Assembly: GCF_005047355.1 (NCBI RefSeq)
Contig: NZ_SUMC01000017.1
Span: 62,001-126,000, forward strand
Source of the DNA: Actinacidiphila oryziradicis
GTDB lineage: Bacteria > Actinomycetota > Actinomycetes > Streptomycetales > Streptomycetaceae
DNA length: 64,000 bases
Direction of reading: 5' to 3'
This document shows, piece after piece, positions 24,937-33,463 of this stretch (position 1 is its first letter; the number at the start of each line of letters is the position of its first letter). A model generated the notes under the pieces. It ran no database searches and had not been told where the DNA came from. It worked only from the letters and a program-made list of their open reading frames with translations. The position numbers were made by a program, and so were the translations under genes.

Positions 24937-24970
24937 GGCCGGCAGGGCCGGACATACGAGGAGCCGCCCC

Positions 24971-26146
24971 GTGACCACCACCGTCATCACCAACATCGGC
25001 AGCCTGGTCACCAACACCCCCGGGCTGGGCGAAGGCCCGCTCGGCCTGCTGCGCGACGCCGCCGTCGTGATCGACGGCGACCGCATCGCCTGGGCCGGGC
25101 CGGCCGGCCGGGCTCCCGCCGCCGACGCGTCGTACGACGCCGGGGGCCGGGCGGCGGTCCCCGGGTTCGTGGACTCCCACTCGCACCTGGTGTTCGCCGG
25201 CGACCGCACCGAGGAGTTCAACGCCCGCATGTCGGGCCGCCCGTACACGGCAGGGGGCATCCGGACGACCGTCGCCGCCACCCGGGCCGCGTCCGACGAG
25301 GAGCTGGACGCGAATGTCGCACGCTTCGTCACCGAGGCCCTGCGGCAGGGCACCACCACCATCGAGACGAAGTCCGGCTACGGCCTCACCCCGCACGACG
25401 AGGCCCGCGCCCTGCGCATCGCGGCCGCCCACACCAGCGAGACGACCTACCTCGGCGCCCACATCGTCGCCCCCGAGTACGCCGGTGATCCCGCCGCCTA
25501 CGTCGACCTGGTCACCGGCCCGATGCTGGACGCGTGCGCGCCGTATGCCAGATGGGTCGACGTGTTCTGCGAAGAGGGGGCGTTCGACGGCGACCAGGCC
25601 CGGACGATCCTGACCGCGGGGGCGAAACGCGGGCTGGTCCCGCGCGTGCACGCCAACCAGCTCTCCTACGGCCCCGGGGTACGGCTCGCGGTTGAGTTGG
25701 GAGCGGCTTCGGCCGACCACTGCACCCACCTGACGCCCGAGGACGTCGACGCGCTGGCCCAGAGCGGCAGCACTGTCGCGACCCTGCTCCCCGGTGCCGA
25801 GTTCTCCACCCGCGCCCGGTACCCGGACGCCCGCCGCCTGATCGACGCGGGAGCGACGGTCGCGCTGTCGACGGACTGCAACCCCGGCTCCTCGTTCACC
25901 ACCGCCATGCCGTTCTGCATCGCGATCGCGGTCCGGGACATGGGGATGACCCCGGACGAGGCGCTCCAGGCGGCGACGCTGGGCGGCGCAAAAGCGTTGC
26001 GCCGCACCGATGTCGGGCGTGTCGCGCCCGGAGCGTGCGCCGACATCGCACTCCTGGACGCACCCTCGCATGTACATCTCGCCTATCGCCCTGGAGTGCC
26101 ACTGGTTTCCGCCGTATGGCGGCGTGGCGTGCGCGAATTGGGGTAG
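24971..26146 (+). CDS. hutI: Imidazolonepropionase
   Basis: A 391-residue amidohydrolase that opens 4-imidazolone-5-propionate to N-formimino-L-glutamate, the third step of histidine use. The metal site includes VDSHSHLVFAGDRTEEF near residue 68, ETKSGYGLT near 133, HANQLS near 227 and STDCNPGSS near 301, all diagnostic of HutI. GAGGAG precedes the GTG start. It is last in the operon. Together, hutU, hutF, the M20 protein and hutI convert urocanate to glutamate; a functional histidine lyase must be supplied from elsewhere or, less likely, by the homologue at 15953. Confidence 0.94.
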   Translation: MTTTVITNIGSLVTNTPGLGEGPLGLLRDAAVVIDGDRIAWAGPAGRAPAADASYDAGGRAAVPGFVDSHSHLVFAGDRTEEFNARMSGRPYTAGGIRTTVAATRAASDEELDANVARFVTEALRQGTTTIETKSGYGLTPHDEARALRIAAAHTSETTYLGAHIVAPEYAGDPAAYVDLVTGPMLDACAPYARWVDVFCEEGAFDGDQARTILTAGAKRGLVPRVHANQLSYGPGVRLAVELGAASADHCTHLTPEDVDALAQSGSTVATLLPGAEFSTRARYPDARRLIDAGATVALSTDCNPGSSFTTAMPFCIAIAVRDMGMTPDEALQAATLGGAKALRRTDVGRVAPGACADIALLDAPSHVHLAYRPGVPLVSAVWRRGVRELG

Positions 26147-26199
26147 ACCGTGTCATAATCGGGCGATCCGTCGCCGGGTGGGGTGGTAGGGGTTCAGTC

Positions 26200-27765
26200 A
26201 TGACCTGCATGAGACGACGAAGAGTGCTGTCCGCGCTGCTGCTGTGCCTCGGCGCCGGGGTCAACACCACCGCGCCGGCGGGAGCGGCCCCCGCTCCGTC
26301 GCCGCTCGGGCAGGTCATCCCGGCGCCGGCCTCCGTACGCAGTACAGGAGGGGCGCCCTTCGTGCTCGAGGACGACGTCCGCATCCATGTGCCCGCCCGC
26401 TCGCCGGCAGCCAAGGCGGTCGGTGAGTACCTGGCCGGGCTGCTGCGCCCTTCGACCGGCTACGGCCTGCCGCTGACCACCGCCGCCGGGCGCGACGGCA
26501 TTGTGCTGTCGCTGGGCGGCGACTCCGGGCGCGAGGGCTACCGGATGGATGTCACCGGCCGGGCCGTGGTCATCCGGGCCGCCACCGCCGCCGGGCTCTT
26601 CCACGGTGTGCAGACCCTCCGTCAGCTGCTCCCCGTCTCCGTTGAGCGGACGTACTGGCAGCCCGGCCCCTGGACCGTCGCACGGGGCACCGTCACCGAC
26701 CGCCCCCGCTACGCCTATCGCGGCGCGATGCTGGACGTGGCGCGGCACTTCCACCCGGTGGGGGCCGTCGAGCGGTACATCGACGAGCTGGCGCTCTACA
26801 AGATCAACTACTTCCACCTCCACCTGACCGACGACCAGGGCTGGCGGATCGCCATCAAGAGCCGCCCCCAGCTGACCCGGCATGGCGGCAGCACCCAGGT
26901 CGGCGGAGGCTCGGGCGGCTACTTCACGAAGGCCGACTACCAGCGGATCGTGCGGTATGCGGCCAGCCGCTACATGACCGTCGTACCCGAGGTCGACATG
27001 CCCGGCCACATCAACGCCGCCCTCGCCTCGTACGCCGCGCTCAACTGCAACGGCGTCGCCCGCCCGCTCTACACCGGCACCGCCGTCGGTTTCAGCTCGC
27101 TCTGCGTGGGCCGCAAAGCCGTCAACACCTTCATCAACGACGTTCTCCGCGAGATCGCGGCCCTCACTCCGGGCCCCTACCTCCACATCGGCGGTGACGA
27201 GGCCCGCGCCACCAAACGGCACAGCTACGCCGCCTTCATGCGCCGGGCCCAGGCCATCGTCGGCAAATACGGCAAGACCGTCATGGGCTGGCACCAGCTC
27301 ACCGGTGCCACCCCTGCCCGCGGCGCCATCGCCCAGTACTGGGGCACGCGCGGCGACGAGCCTTCCGTCGCGGCCGCGGCCCGGAAGGGCACCCGGCTCG
27401 TCCTGTCGCCGGGCAACCACGCCTACCTCGACATGAAGTACAACGCCCGCACGTCCCTCGGCCGGGCATGGGCCGGCTACACCGAGGTCCGCAAGTCCTA
27501 CGACTGGAATCCGGCGACCTTCATCCACGGCGCCCCGGCCTCGGCCGTGCTGGGCGTCGAGGCGCCAATGTGGTCCGAGACCATCGGCTCCAGCGATGCC
27601 ATCGACTACATGGCCTTCCCCCGCCTCCCCGCGCTGGCCGAACTCGGCTGGTCCCCGGCGTCCAAGCACTGCTGGTCCGACTTCCGCCGCCGCCTCGCGG
27701 CACAGGGGGACCGCTGGTCCGTGATGGGTATCACGTACTACCGGTCCCCGCAGGTGCCCTGGTGA
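26200..27765 (+). CDS. Secreted beta-N-acetylhexosaminidase, GH20
   Basis: A 521-residue protein with a Sec signal peptide (basic MRRRR, then VLSALLLCLGAG, cleavage near AGAAPAP). Residues 45-170 form the GH20b domain. The catalytic barrel begins at YRGAMLDVARHFHP; HLTDDQGWRI and HIGGDEAR (Asp333-Glu334) hold the active site for substrate-assisted cleavage of terminal GlcNAc. It probably releases GlcNAc from chitin oligomers or murein fragments outside the cell. AGGGG lies before ATG 26200. It follows hutI by 53 bases; cotranscription is possible but functionally odd. Confidence 0.9.
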   Translation: MTCMRRRRVLSALLLCLGAGVNTTAPAGAAPAPSPLGQVIPAPASVRSTGGAPFVLEDDVRIHVPARSPAAKAVGEYLAGLLRPSTGYGLPLTTAAGRDGIVLSLGGDSGREGYRMDVTGRAVVIRAATAAGLFHGVQTLRQLLPVSVERTYWQPGPWTVARGTVTDRPRYAYRGAMLDVARHFHPVGAVERYIDELALYKINYFHLHLTDDQGWRIAIKSRPQLTRHGGSTQVGGGSGGYFTKADYQRIVRYAASRYMTVVPEVDMPGHINAALASYAALNCNGVARPLYTGTAVGFSSLCVGRKAVNTFINDVLREIAALTPGPYLHIGGDEARATKRHSYAAFMRRAQAIVGKYGKTVMGWHQLTGATPARGAIAQYWGTRGDEPSVAAAARKGTRLVLSPGNHAYLDMKYNARTSLGRAWAGYTEVRKSYDWNPATFIHGAPASAVLGVEAPMWSETIGSSDAIDYMAFPRLPALAELGWSPASKHCWSDFRRRLAAQGDRWSVMGITYYRSPQVPW

Positions 27766-27829
27766 CAGTGCAGGAGGGCATACGTCAACCCCGGGCCGGG
27801 CCCCGGCACGGCGCCGTCCGGAAGCGTGT

Positions 27830-28690
27830 CTACTCGTCGACCATCAGCCCGCGGCGGAGCCGCGAGAGGGTACGGGTCAGCAGCCGGGAAACATGCATCT
27901 GCGAGATGCCGAGCTCCTCGCCGATCTCGGACTGCGTCATGTTGGCCACGAACCGCAGCGAGAGGATCTTCCGGTCGCGCTCCGGCAGCTCCGCGATCAG
28001 CGGTTTCAGCGACTCCACGTTCTCGATGCCCTCAAGATCGTGGTCCTCGTAGCCGATGCGGTCGGTGAGCGCTCCCTCGGAATCGTCCTCGTCGGCCTGG
28101 GCGTCCAGGGAACTGGCGGTGTAGGCGTTGCTGGCGCTCATGCCCTCGATGACTTCGGCGTCGCTGAGCTGCAGCTTCTCGGCCAGCTCGGCGACGGTCG
28201 GGGCACGGTCCAGCTTCTGGGCGAGCTCGTCACCGGCTTTGGCGAGGTCCAGGCGCAGCTCCTGCAGCCGCCTCGGGACGCGTACGGACCAGCTGGTGTC
28301 GCGGAAGAACCGTTTGATCTCGCCGACGATCGTCGGCATCGCGAAGGTGGGGAATTCCACACCACGGCTGAGCTCGAAGCGGTCAATCGCCTTTATCAGT
28401 CCGATCGTGCCGACCTGGACGATGTCCTCCATCGGCTCGCTGCGGGACCGGAACCGGGAGGCTGCGAACTTGACCAGCGCCAGATTGAGCTCGACCAGCG
28501 TGTTGCGGACGTACGAGTACTCGTAGGTGCCCTCTTCCAGGGCCTCCAGCCGTGCGAAAAGCGTCTTGGAGAGCGCACGTGCGTCAACGGGGTCGACCTC
28601 GTTGGGCGGGGGAATCTCGGGGAGCCCTTCCAGACCCACTTCCGACGCGCTGCCGACGGCGAGGCTTTCTGCGTCGAGCCGGGGTGTCAT
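27830..28690 (-). CDS. sigI: RNA polymerase sigma factor of the SigB/SigF group, SigI-like
   Basis: A 286-residue group 3 sigma factor. Region 2 spans EDIVQVGTIGLIKAIDRF and PTFAMPTIVGEIKRFFRD. Region 3 includes VPRRLQELRLDLAKAGDEL, and region 4 ends with NMTQSEIGEELGISQMHV and SRLLTRTLSRLR. There is no signal-sensing domain; control should come from the anti-sigma and antagonist encoded divergently. I recall the S. coelicolor SigI locus having the same trio, hence the symbol. GGGAGGAAC precedes ATG 28690. It probably responds to osmotic or other stress. Confidence 0.85.
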   Translation of the reverse strand: MTPRLDAESLAVGSASEVGLEGLPEIPPPNEVDPVDARALSKTLFARLEALEEGTYEYSYVRNTLVELNLALVKFAASRFRSRSEPMEDIVQVGTIGLIKAIDRFELSRGVEFPTFAMPTIVGEIKRFFRDTSWSVRVPRRLQELRLDLAKAGDELAQKLDRAPTVAELAEKLQLSDAEVIEGMSASNAYTASSLDAQADEDDSEGALTDRIGYEDHDLEGIENVESLKPLIAELPERDRKILSLRFVANMTQSEIGEELGISQMHVSRLLTRTLSRLRRGLMVDE

Positions 28691-28885
28691 GCGTTCCTCC
28701 CTCGGGATGCGGATGTCTCCCTTCAACCCCTACCCGCTTTACCGTCGGTCTCGCAACCTTTGTTCGCGCCGTGTGTACGTAACTCACACAGGGCTCGCAC
28801 ATTCGGATTCGGGCGACTACCGTCGAGTTCGCGAAAAGCGTAAGGTGCGATGTGCGCATCGCAGAGACATCCAGGAGGGGCGCGC

Positions 28886-29254
28886 ATGGACCGCGGGATG
28901 GTCGGTACGACCGGCCGGGACCGGCTGCAGGTCGCCGTACACAGGTACGCGATGGCTGCTGTCGTCACGCCTGCGGGGGAGCTGGACCACCATACGGCGG
29001 AGCTGCTGCGTGAGCCGCTGGAGCGCTGTGTCGAGGATGCGATACCCAAGATCGTGCTGGACTGTTCCCAGCTGGAGTTCTGCGACTCCACGGGGCTGAA
29101 TGTCCTACTGGGGGCCCGGCTGAAGGTCGAGGCGCTGGGCGGTGCGATCCATCTGGCGGGGATGAAGCCGGCAGTCGCGCGAGTGTTCGAGGTCACGGGG
29201 GCGGACGCGATTTTCACCGTTCACGGCTCCTTGGACGAAGCTCTGAAGGAGTGA
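28886..29254 (+). CDS. arsI: Anti-anti-sigma factor, STAS domain
   Basis: A 122-residue SpoIIAA/RsbV-type protein. The motif LEFCDSTGLNVLLGARL near residue 65 holds the serine that an anti-sigma kinase would phosphorylate. Unphosphorylated protein binds the anti-sigma factor and frees the sigma factor. AGGAGGGG precedes ATG 28886. It is divergent from the sigma gene (195 bp between starts, containing GTGTG-N9-CACAC at about 28770) and 125 bases before the anti-sigma gene. The symbol rests on remembered synteny. Confidence 0.85.
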   Translation: MDRGMVGTTGRDRLQVAVHRYAMAAVVTPAGELDHHTAELLREPLERCVEDAIPKIVLDCSQLEFCDSTGLNVLLGARLKVEALGGAIHLAGMKPAVARVFEVTGADAIFTVHGSLDEALKE

Positions 29255-29379
29255 CGGGAGCGCCGTGAGAGGGCAATCCCCGAATCGCACAGTTTCGTGC
29301 GGCTCCGGAGGTGTTCCGGGAGAGTCCCCGGGCAGGAGACCTGCTGGATCTGATGGACATCGGGTGAGGTGAGGCGCTG

Positions 29380-29862
29380 GTGAGCACCACGCGGCCCAAC
29401 GCGGCCGACGACCGCGGCCCCGAACAGGGGGAGGTCGTCGTACCTCCGCCAGCCCAGGTGCGCAGGCTGCTCCTCTCCGGCGTGAGCGGCATCGTGCCGA
29501 CCGCCCGTGATTTCACCCGGCAGGCGCTGCACGACTGGGGCTGGCTGCCCGCCGGAAGCGCGGACCGCCGGGCTGCCGCCGAGGACGCCCTGCTGGTCGT
29601 CTCCGAGCTGGTCACCAATGCGTGCCTGCACGCGGGCGGCCCCGAGGAGCTGCGGCTGTACTCGCAGTCGAAGGTGCTCCGCCTGGAGGTCGTCGACGGC
29701 GGCGCCGGGACCCCCGCGCCGCGTACCCCGCACCGCGCCGGGCGCCCCGGCGGGCACGGGATGTTCATCGTGCAGCGGCTCTGCCTGGACTGGGGTGTCG
29801 TACGGAATCGGGACGGCCGCCCCGGCAAGACGGTGTGGGCCGAGCTGGCCGCACCGGCGTAG
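29380..29862 (+). CDS. prsI: Anti-sigma factor, RsbW-like ATPase/kinase
   Basis: A 160-residue HATPase_c_2 protein. The N box is VVSELVTNACLHAGG near residue 75, the G1 box VVDGGAGTPAP near 104, and GRPGGHGMFIVQRLC the G2 box near 123. Such proteins hold a cognate sigma factor and phosphorylate its STAS antagonist. The GTG at 29380 has GGTGAGG upstream. Most likely partners are the adjacent STAS protein and the divergent sigma factor, as in remembered S. coelicolor SigI-PrsI-ArsI. The 210 bases that follow contain only short GGCGTAGCC repeats. Confidence 0.82.
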   Translation: MSTTRPNAADDRGPEQGEVVVPPPAQVRRLLLSGVSGIVPTARDFTRQALHDWGWLPAGSADRRAAAEDALLVVSELVTNACLHAGGPEELRLYSQSKVLRLEVVDGGAGTPAPRTPHRAGRPGGHGMFIVQRLCLDWGVVRNRDGRPGKTVWAELAAPA

Positions 29863-30022
29863 TCCCCCGGCGGCGTAGCCGATCAGGGCGTAGCCCGTCG
29901 GGAGCAGCCTGTCGGGTGGAGCAGGCGTCCGCCGTGCGGCGCGCGGCTGGATGAGTCCTTGGCGCGAGCTTGCCGCTTCCCTTCCGTCCGCGGGCTGCCC
30001 GGCGTACCGTCTGGCATCAAAT

Positions 30023-30037
30023 CTGATGCCCCGTCAG
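30023..30037. promoter_or_regulatory. CTGAT-N5-GTCAG motif before the surface-protein locus
   Basis: CTGATGCCCCGTCAG, one mismatch from the perfect dyad CTGAC-N5-GTCAG found at 30789 and 32237. It overlaps a stem GGCATCA-AATC-TGATGCC (30013-30030) and lies 36 bases before the first gene of the locus. Confidence 0.35.
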
Positions 30038-30072
30038 TAATTCTGGCGGCAGGGCGGAAGGGAGATGCGCCG

Positions 30073-30792
30073 ATGTCTCATTCCAGGCGCAGGAAGTACG
30101 GGGTCATCGCCCGGGCCGGCGTACCGGCCCTGGTTCTCGCCCTGGCCGCGGTCGCCGTGGCGGCGCCCGCCGCGAACGCGGTGGTCGTGGGCGTCAAGTA
30201 CGACTGTGTGACCCCGATCGGCAACAAGAGCGCCGTCTCTCCGATCGACATCACGGCCTCGAAGTCAGGCTCCTCCTACAAGCTGGTGATGTCCTTCCAG
30301 AAGGGTGTCTCGTCGAGCCCGGCCGAGCTGGGCAAGGGCGCGGTGAACCCGAGCGCGCTGATCGTGCTGGGCGGCGCCGACAGTGGCACGGTCAAGGTCG
30401 TGGGCGCGCCGAACGCCGCCGCGATCCCGGCCAACACCCCGATCAAGATCAACGATTTGTCGGGCACGTACACCCCGAAGAGCTCCGGCAAGGTCACCTT
30501 CACGGCCGGTGTTCTCACGATCAAGGCGCTCGGTACGACGACGACCTGTACCCCGGGCAACAGCCCGGGCCCGTCGCTGTCGCTCGACGTCACGGCATCG
30601 GGCACGTCTTCGACGACGTCGTCAAGTGCGAGCGGCTCCAGCGGCTCCAGTAGCTCGACCAGTTCAGGAGGCAACAGCGCCCTGCCGCAGACCGGTCCGG
30701 CGGACGACGCCATCGCGCTGGGCGTCGTCGGTGGCACGTTGCTGTTGCTCGGCGCGGGCGGAGCGCTGTGGCTGACCCGCCGTCATATCTGA
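30073..30792 (+). CDS. LPXTG-type surface protein with one beta-rich domain
   Basis: A 239-residue secreted protein. Residues 1-38 are a signal peptide (SRRRKYG, then ALVLALAAVAVAAPAANA). The single domain (about 40-180) starts with VGVKYDCVTPIGNKSAVSP and ends with ALGTTTTCTPG, two cysteines probably forming a disulfide. A Ser/Thr/Gly stalk leads to LPQTG near residue 206, a hydrophobic span and the basic tail RRH, so it should be anchored by sortase. The domain closely matches the second domain of the gene at 34467, and resembles DUF6801-type beta-sandwiches (weak recall). First gene of the WxL-like locus. Confidence 0.8.
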   Translation: MSHSRRRKYGVIARAGVPALVLALAAVAVAAPAANAVVVGVKYDCVTPIGNKSAVSPIDITASKSGSSYKLVMSFQKGVSSSPAELGKGAVNPSALIVLGGADSGTVKVVGAPNAAAIPANTPIKINDLSGTYTPKSSGKVTFTAGVLTIKALGTTTTCTPGNSPGPSLSLDVTASGTSSTTSSSASGSSGSSSSTSSGGNSALPQTGPADDAIALGVVGGTLLLLGAGGALWLTRRHI

Positions 30793-30803
30793 CGACTAGT
30801 CAG
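30789..30803. promoter_or_regulatory. CTGAC-N5-GTCAG dyad overlapping a stop codon
   Basis: CTGACGACTAGTCAG is a perfect inverted repeat that includes the TGA stop of the first surface gene and is followed by ATTCAGTCAGG. It is an operator or RNA stem in the gap before the WxL gene. Confidence 0.4.
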
Positions 30804-30908
30804 ATTCAGTCAGGCGTGCGCATTGACTTCTCTTGGCCGCCGGACGTCAATGGCCGTCATCGGTACGGATACGGGACTCCGTGCCAGAAGCGCGATCAAG
30901 GGGAAATA

Positions 30909-32240
30909 ATGATCGTAAGCATACGGAGTGTGGCAAAACGGAGACGGGGTCTCATCGCCCTGCTGGGGGCAGCAGCCCTCGCAGTCGGCGGCGGAACTGT
31001 CTTCGCCGTCCCCGCCTGCGCGGCGACGGCCGTCACTTTCTCGACGCATGTCGTTCCGCCGTCCATATCGGGGGTGCCCGCCTTTGACGCGGACGCCACC
31101 GCACAGATCACCGTCGACAACGCCACCCCGAAGGTCGGCGACACCGTCACGGTCACCTACGACGTCATCACGCCCCCGGCGAACAATCCGACGACCCTCG
31201 ACATCCCCGCCGGAACGGTCCTCCCAAGCGGAAAGGTCGTACTCAACGGTGACCCGACGAAGACGGTCGCCGTAACCGGCACGCTCAACACCGAACCCGT
31301 CCTCGGCAAGGCGGCCTTCCCGCCCTTCAAGATGACCGGCACCTTCACGGTCACCGATCCGGGCCCGATCACTCTCTCGCCCGGCGACATCAACATCCAC
31401 ACCAGCTACATTCTCCCGCTGGACACCGTCATCACCGTCAACAACCCGCCCGCCCCGGTCTCCGAGACCATCACCGCCACCCCGGCCACCACCCCCAACA
31501 ACCGCGCCATCACACTCGGCTCCGACTCCGGCGCGGCCGGGGCCTCGGTCACCGTCACAGGTAGCGGCTTCACCCCGGGCGCGACCGTCACCGTCGCCGG
31601 TGTCCAGGGCACCACCGCGACCGGCGAAGCGACCCCCGTCACGGCGAGCGGCTCGGGCGGTATCAGCGCGACACTCGCCGTCAGTGACCTCCACACCACC
31701 GGCATCATCGCCTTCGAGGGCGCGACATACGACGCGGCCACCGCCGCCGGACCGGTCGCCTACACCGTGATCGACAACACCCCGACCCCGCCCGGCAGCC
31801 AGAAGCTCACCACCTCGGTGAAGGCCGGCACCCTCTCCATGACCCAGGCCGGCGACACGGTCACCATGAGCTCCGTCAACTACGGCGAGGGCGGCGCCTC
31901 CACCGGCAACCTCCAGACCGTCACCGTCAAGGACTTCCGCGGCGGCGCCACCGGTTGGTCGCTCACCGGCTCCGTCACCGACTTCAAGGGCCCGAGCGGT
32001 GCCGTCATCGGCGCCGGCAAGCTCAGCTGGACCCCGGTATGCGCGACCACCACCGGCAGCCCCAGCACCTGCACCGCGGGTTCCCCGGGGACCGTGGGCT
32101 CCGGCGCCACCCTGGCCTCGGCGCCCAACGGCACGGTGACCGGCGGCCAGTTCACGGCCGACGCGGGGCTCTCGCTGGACGTACCGGCGTTCTCGGCCAC
32201 CGGAAGCTACTCCGGAGTCTTGACCCTGACCCTAACCTGA
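30909..32240 (+). CDS. WxL-domain secreted surface protein
   Basis: A 443-residue secreted protein. The signal peptide (KRRRGLIALLGAAALAVGGG) is cleaved near ACAATA. Residues 38-170 are a beta-rich domain homologous to the first domain of the gene at 34467 (KVGDTVTVTYDVITPPANNP). Residues 175-290 are an IPT/adhesin-like segment (SVTVTGSGFTPGATVTVAG). The last 150 residues form a WxL domain: VKDFRGGATGWSLTGSVTDF holds the first W-x-L, while the second motif near the end, GVLTLTLT, has lost its Trp. There is no anchor, so it should bind the wall or partner proteins non-covalently. AAGGGG precedes ATG 30909. Confidence 0.78.
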   Translation: MIVSIRSVAKRRRGLIALLGAAALAVGGGTVFAVPACAATAVTFSTHVVPPSISGVPAFDADATAQITVDNATPKVGDTVTVTYDVITPPANNPTTLDIPAGTVLPSGKVVLNGDPTKTVAVTGTLNTEPVLGKAAFPPFKMTGTFTVTDPGPITLSPGDINIHTSYILPLDTVITVNNPPAPVSETITATPATTPNNRAITLGSDSGAAGASVTVTGSGFTPGATVTVAGVQGTTATGEATPVTASGSGGISATLAVSDLHTTGIIAFEGATYDAATAAGPVAYTVIDNTPTPPGSQKLTTSVKAGTLSMTQAGDTVTMSSVNYGEGGASTGNLQTVTVKDFRGGATGWSLTGSVTDFKGPSGAVIGAGKLSWTPVCATTTGSPSTCTAGSPGTVGSGATLASAPNGTVTGGQFTADAGLSLDVPAFSATGSYSGVLTLTLT

Positions 32241-32251
32241 CGCACAGTCAG
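32237..32251. promoter_or_regulatory. Second CTGAC-N5-GTCAG dyad overlapping a stop codon
   Basis: CTGACGCACAGTCAG again contains the TGA stop of the gene before it and lies 27 bases before the DUF916 gene start. Confidence 0.4.
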
Positions 32252-32278
32252 ATACCTCGGACCGCAAGGAGGCAAGCG

Positions 32279-33463
32279 ATGACTCGGGTTGTGGGCAGGC
32301 GTTCCGCAGGGCGGAACGGGTGGGCACAACCCGACCACCGCCCCACAGGTGGCCCAGGGGGCGGGTCCAGGGGCGCAGCCCCTGGTTCCGGGAAGGGGCG
32401 GGGAGGGGAAAGCGCCGCAGGCACCACCCGGCGCCACCCCACCCTCCGCACCTACGCCGCCGTACTCACCGCCGCACTACTGCTGGGCGCCGCCACCGGC
32501 CTGAGCACCGGCACGGCCGCCGCCGCCGACAACGGCCGCTGGTCCGTCTTCCCCGCACCGGCCAAGGCCGCAGGCAAGGGCCCCACCGCCCAGCAACGCC
32601 CGTTCTTCACGCTCGAAGGCGCCCCCGGCACCACCCTCAAGGACAAGGTCTCCGTCTCCAACCTCTCCTCCACCCCCATGACCTTCAAGCTCTACGGCGC
32701 CGATGCCTACAACACCCCCCGCGACGGCGGCTTCGCCGTCCGGGGCATCGACGACCCCGAGAAGGACATCGGCACCTGGGTCACCCTCGCCAGGTCGACG
32801 CTCACCATCCCGGCCCGCACCCGCGCCGACATCCCCTTCACCGTCACCATCCCCGAGAACGCCACCCCCGGCGATCACCCCGGCGCGATCGTCGCTCTCG
32901 ACACCCACACCGACCCCGCCAAGGGCAGCGTCGCCGTCGGAGTCCGCCGCGCCGTCGGCGCCCGCGTCTACCTGCGCGTCTCGGGCCCGACGCTGTCGGC
33001 CCTCTCCATCGAGAACGTCCACGTCTCCCACGGCCAGCCCCTCGTCCCCGGCACCGGAGCCTCCACCGCGACCATCCGGTACACCCTGGTCAACCGTGGC
33101 AACGTCTCTGTCAGCCCCCGGATCGGGCTCACCGCCAAGGGGCTCTTCGGCCGCACTCTCCTCGACCGCAGCATCAAGGCCCTGCCGCAGGAGCTGCTCC
33201 CCGGCCAGAAGGCCGAGCTCACCGAGAAATGGGCGGACGCCCCCCAGTTCGACCGGGTGACCGTACGGCTCACCGCCGCCGACGACACCACCCGCACGAC
33301 CTACACCGCCATCCCCTGGCTGCCCGTGGGCCTGGCCCTGGCCGCGCTCGCCGGGCTGGTGCTCTGGCTCGTACGCCGTCGAAGGCCCCGCCGCCCCTCC
33401 GGCCGGCCGGCCCCCGAGCCCGCCAAGGCCGGCATTGCCGTGGCGGCGGGGCGACCGCGGTGA
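32279..33463 (+). CDS. DUF916-family WxL-interacting membrane protein
   Basis: A 394-residue protein. An unusual 55-residue Gly/Pro/Arg-rich n-region precedes the signal hydrophobic core AAVLTAALLLGAATGL. DUF916 follows (PFFTLEGAPGTTLKDKVSVS, WVTLARSTLTIPA, NATPGDHPGAIVAL), then a second Ig-like domain of the DUF3324 kind (IENVHVSHGQPLVPGT ... LPQELLPGQKAELTEKW). A single membrane span (WLPVGLALAALAGLVLWLV) and a basic cytoplasmic tail end it. In Firmicutes, such WxLIP proteins bind WxL-domain partners. AAGGAGG fixes the ATG. The n-region DNA is a common Streptomyces intergenic palindrome (CAGGGGCGCAGCCCCTG) captured in frame. Confidence 0.85.
   Translation: MTRVVGRRSAGRNGWAQPDHRPTGGPGGGSRGAAPGSGKGRGGESAAGTTRRHPTLRTYAAVLTAALLLGAATGLSTGTAAAADNGRWSVFPAPAKAAGKGPTAQQRPFFTLEGAPGTTLKDKVSVSNLSSTPMTFKLYGADAYNTPRDGGFAVRGIDDPEKDIGTWVTLARSTLTIPARTRADIPFTVTIPENATPGDHPGAIVALDTHTDPAKGSVAVGVRRAVGARVYLRVSGPTLSALSIENVHVSHGQPLVPGTGASTATIRYTLVNRGNVSVSPRIGLTAKGLFGRTLLDRSIKALPQELLPGQKAELTEKWADAPQFDRVTVRLTAADDTTRTTYTAIPWLPVGLALAALAGLVLWLVRRRRPRRPSGRPAPEPAKAGIAVAAGRPR

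Noticed and set aside
28691..28885. SigB-type promoter before sigI (GGTT ... GGGTAG on the minus strand)
   Set aside because: The spacing of 19 is outside the usual 14-16 and the -10 ends in G.
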